From: Lineus longissimus
Lineage: Eukaryota; Nemertea; Pilidiophora; Heteronemertea; Lineidae
DNA length: 64,000 nucleotides
NCBI RefSeq assembly: GCF_910592395.1
Contig: NC_088310.1
Location: forward strand, 4,781,501 to 4,845,500
Direction: 5' to 3'
The notes below the pieces were generated by a model. It saw only the letters and a list, made by a program, of their open reading frames with translations, did not search any database and was not told the origin of the DNA. Below are positions 11,902 through 23,353 of this stretch, piece after piece. The position numbers and the translations under genes were made by a program. The first letter of the stretch is position 1; every line of letters starts with the position of its first letter.

Positions 11902-14900
11902 TCAGCCAAAGCCTTTCCGGTATCCCCACATCTTCGCCAGGAGTTCTTCCCCCAAGTGCCCTCTCCGACATAGACCTGCCACGCCCAGGCGCTGCGACTT
12001 GGCGCCGAAGCGATGTGGTCCAAGTCGTTGGAGCTTCGTCAGATCGGTTCCTGTGAAACCACATAAACACAACTTCCTTCAAACTGATAACTTTTCTCTT
12101 ATTATAGTCCTGTAAAGACAAAGAAATACGAGGGATTAAGTAACCAGTGGTAGCGAATAAAAAGAAAACGCGAATGGAAACATTAACTAGGGGTCTGGCG
12201 GTCTAGGGAGCTTCGCCGGGCGGGGACCTGGTCACGAATCTGATAGATGCTGATGCAAGTGTCTGCAGTAGGCTACCATGTCGACAGACTGCCTTTCAGG
12301 TTCTCGTATTCAACTACCACAAGGAGATGTAGCAATATCCAAGACTGCAGTCGACATGTGATTTGTTAATGACTCTTTATATAACAATTTTAGGAGCTGA
12401 CACCTTGTGAATGACATTTGGTTGAGAAAAATGTTAATAGTTTATAACTAGTTTTATTCTTACCTCGACAGATATATGTAGTCAATGCTCCAACAATCTC
12501 GTACTGGGTCTCTTCCAACATCTCGTAGCTGTCCACGGTAAATAGATGCCGTGCCAAGGGTCTGCTTGCAATCTCTCCCAGTGCAGCTTTGTTGACAAGC
12601 TTCCCAACGCCCACCACATAGACTGTAACACCCTGCGCCTTAAGTGCGCCAGACTTTTCTCTGACCGCCGCCATATTGTTTGGCTTCTCGTCTGTAACCA
12701 AGATGGCCACTCGGTCGACATCTTCACGCTTCCTCCCACCATTTTCGGGAATAAATGTCTCTGTCGAAACTTGATCTAACAATTTCACCAAACTGTATTC
12801 CTTCTTTGCTTCTAAAGCTCCCAGAACCTCCGCTTTTGTAGGGTAGGTGTTCAAATCGTACCCTGGTAAAGATCCGCATTCGCTTGGAACAGACGACACC
12901 TGTATCTTCTTGGGTCCTACTTCGAATTTCTTGACAATGTTCTTCAGGAAGCTGCGGATGCTGATGATGCCGTTACTGCCGGCGTTCTTGGTGTCCATGA
13001 TGAAGACGAGGTCCGCCCCGCGTCTATCGCCACAGCCAAAGTCTTGTGGTGGCGGCTCGACTGAAAGAAAAAAACAAATGGTAAGAAAAGAAACGGAGCT
13101 GGTTGCTTGTTGGTCAAGCTGCTGCTAAGTTCACTTCCTCAAGAACACTTGTTGGGCAGAAGTCACAGCGACCGTTTCGTCTTCGTCAATCATTTGAAGA
13201 AAGATGACCCGAACGTTTGCGTTAGATCCGCCAATAACGTTTTCGTGTCAAGTGAATGTCTTCCCCATATTTCTTCTCTGCATGAAAAGATAGGCCTGTG
13301 GCGTGTCCTCTTCCTGGGCGACAGGTCAACCCATCTCTTAATGATAAATATGAAGTAACGCATTGGTTACGAGACGATATGGACAAAGACTTCAGACAAA
13401 CAAACTTACTTTGGCAGATTTTGTCGGCAAGGTCGTACCGTAGACTCTTCAGTTGCCAGTGGTCGTACAGGCGGAACATCCTTTCCCGTCCAGCTAGGGT
13501 CTGCAACTCCTCGTCCGTCACACCAATACCCACACCTATTGCAAACAGCTCGACTCCGTGCGTAGACATCAGGCTGTTTTTCTCAGCAATTGCACTCTTC
13601 AAGTTCGCGGCAGGTCCGTCTGTTACCAGGATTACAACCTTAGCAACCCTCTTCCGGGCCCCGGAGCTTGGGTCGAACGTGTGGGTTCGGATGACCTTCA
13701 AGGCAACATCGAGGTTACGAGCACCTCGCTGCTTCTTGATTTTCGACGCAGCCTCGTAGATCTCTTCCCGGGTAGAGTACTGGTCAAACTCGAAATGGAT
13801 CTTTGGGTGGTCTGCGAAGGTCATAAGGCTGATTCTCGTGTTGTTGGGATAGATATCCAGGGTGTAGGCCATGGCTTGGACGAAGGCTTTCATCTCGGAG
13901 AAGTCTGGAGCTCTAATGCCGCTGGATGTGTCAAGGAGTATAACAACATCTGCTTGTTTTTGCTTGCATTCTGCGAAATGAGAAGGAACGACGTGACGAT
14001 TCTGTCATCCGAGTATTGGAAAGAGCGAGGAGTCTGATGGGGAACATTTATCAGAAGCAAAACGTTATTTCGACGAGTAATGTGGTTGAGTAAGCAACAA
14101 TCATGAGTGGACTTAGGCATATCATTCCAACAAAAACTAAAAGGAAGCGTACACGCACACTATTATTCATCTAACTCGAGACAACCAACTTCGTGATGTT
14201 AGAACATTGAGACAACGATTGTGTCATTAGATGCTTAATGTTTTAGACATTGTTTTCTTACCTGGAGTGACGTACAGTGGCGGCAAAGGTGGAAGTGTTG
14301 GAGCAGTCGTGGTTGTTGGGACACGTGTCGTTGTGGTTGGCGTCTCTGTGGTAGTCGTGGGTTGAAGCTTAGTCACTGCAAGAGAAAGACAACGTTCAAA
14401 ATGCAATTAAACAAGAATTAACGGAAATGATCTGGGTCACTAGAAAACTTCAATAAGGCAAATGTTGATGTGGCGATGAAATTCCGAATCGCGACTGAAG
14501 GTCAGCGGAAAAGAGGATGACATGGACGGAAACGCAGTGGTAAAGATTGGTCACTTAACACGGAATCTAGGTTAAGAAAAACCAATTGTGGTATCAACTT
14601 GGGTTCGGACTTAGTCATTCAAGGACTCTGCAATGGGAATCGGTCTACGCTAACAGATGGGACAAGCCAAACGGTGCGGATGTGATAACTTTGCGTTCTT
14701 TAATGTTACATCGTTCAACGCCTCGCACAACGCCTCCTGACAAATACATTGTATGTTTGGCTAGGACACGACGAATATACCTTGCTTTCGACTTACCATC
14801 ACATGCCCTGTACGCCAACGCAAACTCGATGTTCTTCAGCTTGCTATAGTCGTCCACAGGGAACACATACTCCACTCCTGAGGCGATGTTCCTCAGCTCC

Positions 14901-17900
14901 TGTTTGCTGACTTTCTTCCCGACGCCAATGGCAAAGACGCTGATACCGCCTGCTTTGGTAAGGGCCGCCTGGTGCTTGGTCTCTTCGCTTTGCTGGGAGT
15001 TCCCGTCGGTTATCACGATGCAGATCTGGGGGATGTCCGGGTCGTCCCTTCGACTGCCCATCCGTGGTAGGAAGACGTATTCGCGGGCGATTCGGAGGGC
15101 CGCACCGGTGTCTGTCTGGCCTCCTTGTTGTCGGAGGTGGTCCAAGGAATTTATCATGCGTTCCCTGGTATTATATCTGTTGTAATAAAAGGAATAGGAA
15201 ATGTGGCATCACAACAAAGTACATGTATACGCCGAAGGCTTTGGCGAAATTCCGCAAGATTCGAGTGATTTGGTCTTCTAAAGAAACCGATATATTGTCT
15301 TCATCATTGGAAAAGAAATTTTATGAGTTTGTTCAAGAATGGTAGACAAACAACTAGTCAATAAATCTCCATTTCATCCAAAATTCTACGGCGCATTTGC
15401 TGAAGATTTGTGTGATTTACTCTCCTGGAGAAATGGTTCTACCGCTTCTGTTCTTCATCGGAGGCGTGTTCAAAGATGTAGAAGTGTCCACCGCAGCAAA
15501 AGAAGATGCCTTTCTTACCTTTTAAGGCTAAAAATCAAGGTAGCACCAGTGCTAAAGGTAATAAGGCTAACTCTGGTGAAATGTTGACCTATGTCAAAAC
15601 TCTTGATCATTTCTTTGACGAAGTCTTTCTGTTTATCCCACGAGTCGGGCTGGATACTCGACGACTCGTCCATGAGGAAGACAACATCGGCATGGGAGGT
15701 GGCGCAATCTGGAATACAAGGGCGAGGACGATTAAAGTCCGGGAAGACTCTGTGTTTCACGACGCAAAGGCTGAATTATGGCTAAGGGTGTTTCTTTAAG
15801 CAGTGACACTGAAAGTTGGCTTTTGAATCACATCACCAACCAGGGTCCGGTTTGCCAAAGCCTGGTGAGTACAGCGACCGCCACTGAGTTTTGCTAAAAA
15901 ACCACCGGTAGGAGATTGAAACTATAACTGTGATCTGATACGTGAAAAAAAACCCCACTTTGATAAAAGCGAATGAAAGCAATTTACGAGGTCATGACAC
16001 TATGTGTTATGCAGTTAGTGTCATAGAAATCTGATAAGTGGCCCATCACACTATAAATTCAGTAACCACAAAGTGCAAAATTAGCAAAACAGTGAGCGTA
16101 CAGACAGTATCTGCTGCAATCGCCTATTTGTAGAAGCAAAATGTTGTTACATTATTTTATGAAACAGGTCTTGTCTGGTCATCCATAATATGGGTAACCA
16201 TTGCTTGTTCAAAGAAGCCACCACTCTCCCACATCACCTTCAATATTTTGTCGCCCCGGGTTTCACACGCGTTGCGCACGTACAACACGTACGACATACG
16301 CAGCAGCGTGAAATGTTCACCAGGGCCTCGTGGATTCTTCTGAAGGTTTGAAAACAATATCAAAACATTGTACTCGTTTTTCGATTTGTATTTGATTATA
16401 CGCCCTCGACATTCCAAAGAAATATCAAAGGTAGCATTGAGAGTAAGTGCCAACACTGGTAGTGGTTCTTGGCGTCTTTTCAATTCAAAAAGAACCTTTG
16501 GTATTATTTGAAGGCAATTTCAAACTTAAATCTTCCCATCTGTATAAATAGAAAACTTTGGTACAATATTAAACTCCAGTAAGTTTCACAATATTAGTTA
16601 GGAATTGTCACAAGTGTGTCATGGGGCTATAAATAGCCTAACCTAGGGTAATTAATTAACAGGCAATTAAACCTAGATAATAATTAAGAACATGTTACTA
16701 ACCTTCCTTCTGTAGTGATACAGTGACCTGAAAAATGAATATCATCATCATATTAGTCGGTCGTCAACATTGGCCAAGGATTGGAATCTTAAATATGATA
16801 TCAATTCTATAACCTTTGGATTAGAAAAATAATCATTATGCAATTGACGTCAAAGCATTATTTAAAATAAATGTATAGGTTTAGCAGAAGGATTAGCACT
16901 CATATGTCAATTAATAGTACTTCCAATTTTTTGGGGGTGGAAAATAAGGTTTATCAGAATTGTTGTAGGACGGAAAGAATCATTGAAGGCAGTATCTGCT
17001 TCTAGTTTATATTTGTATTACAAAAGGTACAGTTAGTATTCACCTTTTTTTAACCACAAATAATACGGATGTAGTAATGATAACCAGGTAAGCTTTATAC
17101 TGTGATTCGACGTATTGGGCAGGCACAAAGGGTATACAATGAACCCGATACAGTGAATCGCGGGCATTTTCCTTTCGCAGATTTCGCGAATAATTTTCAA
17201 ATTTAGCAAATAAATATTCCTGATAACTGATTCGCTGTCATAGTATGATGTAATTGCCTAAGCTAACTGCGTCGTAACTACATTGTCACACCATGCAGAT
17301 GTTTTGAAAAACATAAAACCAGTTTTGAGTTAGTGATATGTGAGTTATCAATGTCAATGTAATAGCCAATAATATGTAAAAATTGGGTCAATGTGTGAAA
17401 ATTGGGTTAGTTTTTTTTATCTAACCTTTAAATATTGTGCTGCACCCCTTTACTTTCTGAGTTAAATTAACATAAACTGAGATATAATGTTTTGAGAGAA
17501 TATGACGGATTTTCGGCGACTGCTTATGCATAAAAGGCCTATGTTTGTAAAAAATTCTTATCTGAAATTTAAATTTCAATCAAAAGGAAGAAAAAAAAAA
17601 TTCTGATATTATACAAACATTCATAAAAATCGCTCATATAACTTGTACAATGAATTTATCTTTTAAATTCGGATAGGAGGCGTGTTGGGGGTAATTAGTT
17701 AATTTGGTCTGTCGTTCGGCTGTAAGGCACCACGTGAGGAAACGGTATTGCACGAAACTTCTTTGTAAAGGAAACATACCAGTATTTTGATCTTCACTGT
17801 ACTTTTCTAACTAAAAATTGTTTTCAGTTTAAATTAAGTTGTTTGGAAATGGATTTTGGCGACACATCATAACGCAGCCATTGCTTTGTTTCACATTATG

Positions 17901-18094
17901 CCATCGGCTACACAGGTACGGTTTTCTGGTCCCAATAACTAATTTGAAAATTTTGCTTTAATAGCACTGATTCCCTTATACAGTTAAGAAATTAATATTC
18001 TCATCAGTGAAATCAGAACGATATAATAATGCAGACTTACCCGAAGGAGAATGAATAAAATCCCAGTAAGCGATCCTTGGATGAAAGAAGTCAT
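11902..18094 (-). CDS. Secreted protein with three von Willebrand factor A domains
   Basis: Eight exons on the minus strand join in frame at GT-AG borders: 18094-18041, 16727-16703 (a 25-bp microexon), 15708-15519, 15176-14797, 14375-14262, 13970-13410, 13060-12464 and 12050-11902. The product has 689 residues. Residues 1-24 form a signal peptide with the hydrophobic core GILFILL. VWA1 (about 33-212) has an intact MIDAS: DESSS, the Thr in GGQTDTG, and ITDG. A Thr/Pro-rich, mucin-like linker follows (217-254). VWA2 (about 260-437) has DTSSG and VTDG but lacks the Thr loop. VWA3 (about 448-637) has DTKNA and VTDE, so its metal site is lost. The last exon adds a basic 48-residue tail and is the least certain part; reading through the exon 7 donor would add only 25 residues. 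Matrix- or collagen-binding function is inferred from similar matrilin/collagen-VI-type VWA proteins. Confidence 0.85.
16157..16455 (-). other. Candidate alternative last exon in intron 2 of the VWA gene
   Basis: On the gene's strand, an open segment follows an AG at 16456-16457 in the same phase as the microexon donor and ends in a stop at 16157. Spliced to exons 1-2 it would encode a secreted protein of about 125 residues: the signal peptide, then a sequence with alternating hydrophobic residues, an NAT glycosylation sequon and two cysteines (in LECRGR and RNACETRG). I recognise no family. The open frame extends upstream of this AG, so the exon border is a guess. It may also be a chance frame or the remnant of another gene. 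Confidence 0.28.
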
Positions 18095-18203
18095 TTTAGC
18101 AGTTAACAAATAACGGAATTCGTCAGAATGAGCAGACGATTATTATCCTGTTATTGGTCAGGCCGAATTTGCGGTTCTGATGATTGGAGTACCATGCCAG
18201 TAG

Positions 18204-18211
18204 CTTTTATA
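18204..18211 (-). promoter_or_regulatory. TATA box of the VWA gene
   Basis: TATAAAAG on the minus strand lies 110 bp upstream of the ATG at 18094. It predicts a transcription start near 18175 and a 5' UTR of about 80 nt. TATA promoters are typical of strongly or tissue-specifically expressed genes. Confidence 0.6.
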
Positions 18212-18247
18212 GATCGCAGTAACTACTTTGCCCCCGTATCCAAGATA

Positions 18248-18255
18248 TGACGTCA
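18248..18255. promoter_or_regulatory. CRE palindrome upstream of the VWA gene
   Basis: TGACGTCA is a perfect 8-bp CREB/ATF site, placed 37 bp upstream of the TATA box on the minus-strand gene. This is a normal position for a functional CRE. Function is inferred from motif and spacing. Confidence 0.5.
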
Positions 18256-18719
18256 TTATAATCAGTTCCGGTGAAAGACATATGGCGGAGTAGTATTTGT
18301 TGTGACAACATCCTCTCGCCTCAGCATTCCGAGAAAAATCTCCGGCACAGACGCTTCAGTTTAATCAATGAAATACGCTTTGTTTACCAATACAATTCAA
18401 AAACTTGGTCTCGGCGAATGGCCAACTCATACTTTGAGTCACCAACAGCGGAGCCAAACTGCTGGATTGAAGTTCACGTTCATAAGAGTACGTGCATTTC
18501 AAACTTTGTGCTGAAGAGTCTTTGCAAATTAGGTTAAACATTCACCATTGACAGATGAGGAGGAGTCGGACGAATAAAAAGAGGCAATTTTGTCGGATAT
18601 TAACTTAACGCGGTTAGGAGGACAAGACGAGGGACCAGATCATAAGCATTTAAGGCTACTCGAGCCAGTTATAGCCAAGGAAAGATTGTTGGTGCCAGTT
18701 GCTGAACCAGCGACAGTAT

Positions 18720-19215
18720 TGGGGGAAGCAAGCGCTGGTATCAACTAATTGAAGCTCATGGCGCGAGTTATTGCTATAAAAGAGCGTCGATTGAACAAGC
18801 TCCTGGCACCGGTTATTGCTGAAGTAAGAGCTGGTATTAAATAATCCAAGCTCCTGGCACCGGTTATTGCTAAAGTAAGAGCTGGTATTAAATAATCTAA
18901 GCTCCTGGCGCCGGTTATTGCTGAAGTAAGAGCTGGTATTAAATAATCTAACCTTCTGGCGCCGGTTATTGCTGAAGTAAGAGCTGGTATTAAATAATCC
19001 AAGCTCCTGGCGCCGGTTATTGCTGAAGTAAGAACTGGTATTAAATAATCCAAGCTCCTGGCGCCGGTTATTGCTGAAGTAAGAGCTCCATCAACAAATT
19101 AAAGCTGTTGCGAACGTTATTGGTAAAAAGATCGGGTATTAGCGATTCCAAGTTTCTGGCGTGGGTTGCTGCTGAAGCAAGAACTGGTATCAACTAATCC
19201 AAGCTCTTTTGCGCC
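18720..19215. repeat. 51-bp tandem satellite
   Basis: Units containing CTCCTGGCGCCGGTTATTGC followed by a short AT-rich part repeat with a 51-bp period, five to six clean copies over about 18797-19090 and diverged copies on both sides. Because 51 is a multiple of three, one minus-strand frame stays open (17-residue unit with the core LDYLIPALTSAITGA). No start context or flanking gene structure supports translation. Confidence 0.9.
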
Positions 19216-19721
19216 GGTAAGAACTGAGCTTTCCCACCACTTATCTTTGGCTGCTTGTCAGAACACTTGTTAAAAGAATGAGTTGAGATGTTCCCTCCTT
19301 TCTTGTGCCAGCTCTTAATAGGCCTACTTTTTCACCAATTAATTAACAGTAATCTTTACGTGCCTACGTAAGAAAGTTACTCACAAATAGAACATCCTGA
19401 CCAGAGTCTGCCCTATTTATAGCATTGCCTTAAAAGGCATTTTACAACTACTGTTTGGTTTATATACTTCCATGACCTCCGGGTACTAGACTTCCGAGCC
19501 AGTCAATAATCCGTAATCCTAATCACTCTTTTGTGAAGGTGGGTGAGACCGATCCACTGCATGCGGCTACATGCACCTCTGCGCTTGATCGTTGTAATTG
19601 CATAACGCGCATGTGATCCTCCAATGTGTAATCTACGAGGGGTACAATACAATGACAGCAGAAAGGATAGCGTGTATGCCTTGACTTTAGGTTGGATGCT
19701 TAGAACAGATCTATGACATTA

Positions 19722-19749
19722 GGGGGGGGGGGGGGAGGGGGGGGGGGGC
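19722..19749 (+). repeat. Poly-G tract
   Basis: A run of about 28 bases, all G except one A. It could form a G-quadruplex; length polymorphism and assembly error are likely here. Confidence 0.85.
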
Positions 19750-20369
19750 AATCTGTGGGAATCTGCAAAACTGCAGAGGTGTTTAGTAGCCTACGGAAGT
19801 GGTGGGTATTTGGTTTCTATTTCTTTACAAAATGAAGGCATAACGTAGTGAATCACGTTTTGTTGCAACTCAGATCGCGAAGAGAAAGAAAGCACCGCGT
19901 TCTTTTGGAATAAAAAAGCGAAACTTGTACACGAATTCTGAATCAGAGGCATCACCATGATATCTTATGTTGATGTAGGAAGTGGTAGGATGGCAACCAT
20001 GCAGCCACAATCCGTTCTCCAATCCTCGTAAATTCTTTTCTTCTGATCAGAGAATAGGTGGTGGTAGGAGTATAGCTTATGAAACAAATAGGGCAGCTGC
20101 CTAGCTAATATGGGTGTTATTTTGTTTCCTATCAAATCTTTCATCATTCCTGCAATAATTTCTTTTGACCAATTAAGATTGCTGTCAAACCTAACGACTA
20201 TAAATCTGTCTTTAATCATGTTGACATGATCTGTAATGAGCGTCTGATTGGAAGGATTGCAGATGACATTTTCGTGATCACATCGTCTGTCCTACTCGGT
20301 TCATACTTTCGTACAGTTCTAATATTGTGAGAGAAACTCGAGAGGATGAACGCTGAGGTAGAGGAGCGC

Positions 20370-20382
20370 CCCCCCCCCCCAT
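20370..20382 (+). repeat. Poly-C tract
   Basis: A run of 13 or so C residues in an otherwise AT-rich region. Together with the poly-G tract it brackets an unremarkable 600-bp segment. Confidence 0.8.
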
Positions 20383-20689
20383 GCGGCAGAATTCAAATCC
20401 GTTGAAGAGGATCAGAGTTCGATGCCTTCACTCCACTTCAAGATTATCGATGTTGTTGTCATGATACGAATTTCACTTTCGAATTCGAAACAACGGGGAT
20501 TTAATTGTTGCATGATAACTTTACTGTGGCAAACTGCCAAAACTCATCAACGGATATCATATACATATCTTGTATTCTTTGACGAATGATCAGTTTTGGT
20601 GTCGTTTCGATCCGATTGGATAATCGATTATTTGATTGATTGATTCTGGATCTTTGTGTGCCTACGGCAGGATTCATCCTTCACAAGAT

Positions 20690-21000
20690 GAAATATAAAA
20701 ATGTAGGGCTCTTCAGCGCCGTAGACCGACTGATCATGTCAATCTGGTATCAGCTTTATCAGGTCCTGTGATTACATCACGGGCTACATAGAGCTATTTA
20801 TGTAATAGCTCTACCACTGACTGGTCTATCCGATCTTGTGAAACCAAACCGTGAGTCGCCCCGTCTGGGTTCTGGCACTATCTCGGGTCTTCCCCGTCTG
20901 GGGAGCAACAGGCGTCCCTGTCGCCCCGGCCGATGAGAGACTTGGGGTGGCGCCGGGTCCTGGACGGCGCATCGCGCGATTGGATTTCACAAGTGCACAC
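20690..21000. other. Hairpin-rich, GC-rich island of unknown nature
   Basis: Contains a perfect 10-bp stem (TAGAGCTATT / AATAGCTCTA) at about 20789-20813. Just before it is an 8-bp stem (CCTGTGAT / ATCACGGG) with a 3-nt loop. These are followed by a strongly GC-rich stretch (20860-20980) in which CCCCGTCTGG occurs twice. On the minus strand, CAGTGGTAGAGC resembles a tRNA D-arm / Pol III box A, but no matching box B was found. It could be a SINE fragment or a structured RNA gene. Confidence 0.4.
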
Positions 21001-21518
21001 CTTGAAGCCTAGAGCTGTTAGTTAGAACTCCACATCTTCCTTATATGTGCTGAAAATTCACACTTCATGATTCTCATGGTTTGACCTAATTTCAAATTCA
21101 CGATCAATAAAACACTAAGAGTGATATCGCTATATCTAACCAAGGACTTAGATTTGCAAGGTATGTCATTATAGTTTCACTAAAGTAATTTCTCTGCTGG
21201 CCTTTATGATAATGTGAGGGAGCGCAGAAACGCGGAAAATTAACTGATGATTGATCGCATACTGCCTTCACTCCTTTTTAAGAAAGATAATCGATGTTGT
21301 CAAATGAGGATCATTCTTTCGTAACGGTAATCCAGTCTGCCGAACTGTAAAGAGATGACAATCCTCAAGTTTCAGGGTCATTCGTATGCTCCTCCCCTCG
21401 CACACGTTACTGAACTCGTTCTTATATGCCGAGTAAAAGGCCCTGAAGTTCAGTCTGAGAGATGTGATGATGGAAGGTAAAGCGGACAGCGTTTAGTTGG
21501 CATTTGAAATAATGACCA

Positions 21519-21643
21519 GGGCCCGGTTGTTCAAAACAGGTTTTGTCACTAACGCTGGCGTTAACTTAACTTGGCGTTAAGTCTAAGGGCAGTTAAGTTA
21601 ACGCCAACGTTAGTGACAAAATTAGTTTTGAACAACCGGGCCC
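21519..21643. mobile_element. MITE-like 125-bp near-palindrome
   Basis: The ends read GGGCCCGGTTGTTCAAAAC and its reverse complement, and the complementarity continues through the TTTTGTCACTAACG part into the GTTAACTTAACT core, leaving only a short loop. There are no coding frames. This is the architecture of a non-autonomous DNA transposon whose transposase is supplied elsewhere. Confidence 0.8.
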
Positions 21644-21754
21644 AGAATATTGGCGGATACTTTAGGTAAAATCTGAACCACACAAACTTTTTCACCAGGA
21701 AATGATAACTGTATATAAGTCAGACATAGTATTTTAGCGTCCCACACAGCATCC

Positions 21755-21838
21755 TGATATTCAGGTTTTTGATACTCCTACCTCGTACATATCGGGAGGC
21801 GGAGTATATTGAAAACCACTGGTACCAGGATGGACCGA
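21755..21838 (+). repeat. Dispersed repeat, copy 1
   Basis: A segment with GATATTCAGG, then GAGGCGGAGTATATTGAAAA and CCAGGATG. It recurs with the same order and spacing and clear divergence at about 60549-60630 on the same strand. Confidence 0.65.
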
Positions 21839-22120
21839 CATTCTGTCTGTATTGTATCCGTATTGCGTATAGTAGGCCGTCGGTCGCCGGGCCGGATGGC
21901 AATGGCGAGGACAACCATCATCACATTCAATGGAGTGGTGTCCTTGAGAGTCCAGTCAATTATTGTTCTAAGGTCATTGTTCGTGGTGAAAGTCTACGAG
22001 TGACAGTAAGAATGAGGCCAGGATGTCGAGAAGACAGTAAATAATGGAAGAAAGTCTCAGTGAGTTGCCCTGTCGCGCAGTGCAGGAGCCTACGGATTTG
22101 GACGTAGGGAAACTGCTCAC

Positions 22121-22610
22121 CAGTCTTCGCCGAACTTTCGGAATTTTTGGGCAGACCGTATGGGACAACATCTTGAAGTGGATAACTTCCCGGACGATAC
22201 ACGTTCATTGTTTGCATTGGCTAGTGTAAAGACTAGCCCTGCCCCCAAAATAGTTTGAGAACACAAGGCGTGCAGAATTTCTGGCACGGCTAGTTTGGCA
22301 ATTCTTATACACGTGTATCTTAATGTCTCCTCGGATAAACCTTCTAGCCAAGTTCTGGACGTTTTCTCCGAGAAGTGCAACTCTTCTGCAGGATTTCTGG
22401 TAGGACTTGGCCAACAATTGATGTCTGTGTTCCCAAAGAGATAAACTGCAACTCGAATTCTCTTTTGCCAGCTGGGGTGTGGCAATGTCTCGAGATTTTC
22501 AGGGACATTGTCACAACCTTGTGATGATCGTTCCAGCAAATCGTTCACTCCTACAGGTTTATCATACCCCAATTGTTCATTGTCACAACTTGTGACAACT
22601 ACGGCGTAAC
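22121..22610 (-). other. Unexplained exon-like open segment, 163 codons
   Basis: The minus strand is open for 490 bp between a T-rich AG acceptor at 22611-22612 and a GTGAGC donor just below 22121. If the donor is not used, a stop follows within two codons. The translation has no methionine, so it would be an internal exon. It contains NVPENLETLPHPSWQKR and VAVYLFGNTD and does not look low-complexity. I recognise no family. Flanking exons were not found. It may be an exon of an unannotated gene between VWA and COA4, a gene relic or a chance frame. Confidence 0.3.
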
Positions 22611-23353
22611 CTTACAAAACTAATGAAAATATTACAGCCAGAACATTCTTGCGAGTCACAACCTGGGACAATGAGACAACTAGCACCAAGAAAAAGAACT
22701 CAAGTTTATTATAAAACACCTTTTTTATAAGAAGTTATCGAAACTACATCATCTATACATTCAAAAGCACAGTGTTTCAAATCCCAAACAATATCAATCA
22801 ATTTTTACTATCCCTGGTCAGAAATAATATCACAGAGTTTTGAAGACAATAAGGGAACCAGTCCTGGTTGATCTTCTGTTGAACTCGTTGTCAATTTGTC
22901 TTGACGGTGACAAAAACACTCTCCACTTGATATTCACCAATTCAATCTCCAGTTATCTCCGTGTGGCTGAAAAATAAGCAACAGTGATGGTAAGTGCATT
23001 TTAAACTAGACAATGATCATCCTACACACTGAACAGAAGGGGCAATTCTGTTTGGAAGATATGCTCTGAAATTGTCATATGGTCATATAAGTTCAGCATT
23101 TGGCAACCCTGTATTAGTTATTCAATACTCTTTCTTCATGGCCATGTTTTTCGCAACTATCGGTAAGGTGAAAAATGCTAGAATAAAAGCCAAACAACAA
23201 TTCTGGATTAACAGTATGCTTTGTCTTTTTTTCTAGACTATGTTTCAGTTAGGCAGGAATATGCTGTATGAGTATCCTGAATCATCAAGTATGTATACCA
23301 AGGACCTCAGAATTGAGATGATTCGATGGGAATTTTTCTTACCATAACTGTGG

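Noticed and set aside
12846-14037. Plus-strand frames of 80-160 codons across the VWA exons
   Set aside because: They are shadows of the minus-strand VWA coding exons.
18745-19053. 102-codon minus-strand repeat protein
   Set aside because: It is explained by the 51-bp satellite period being a multiple of three; no gene context.
18720-19215. CRISPR array
   Set aside because: Direct tandem units with no unique spacers, in an animal genome.
20807-20830. tRNA gene on the minus strand
   Set aside because: Only a box-A-like word is present; no acceptor stem, anticodon arm or box B could be built.
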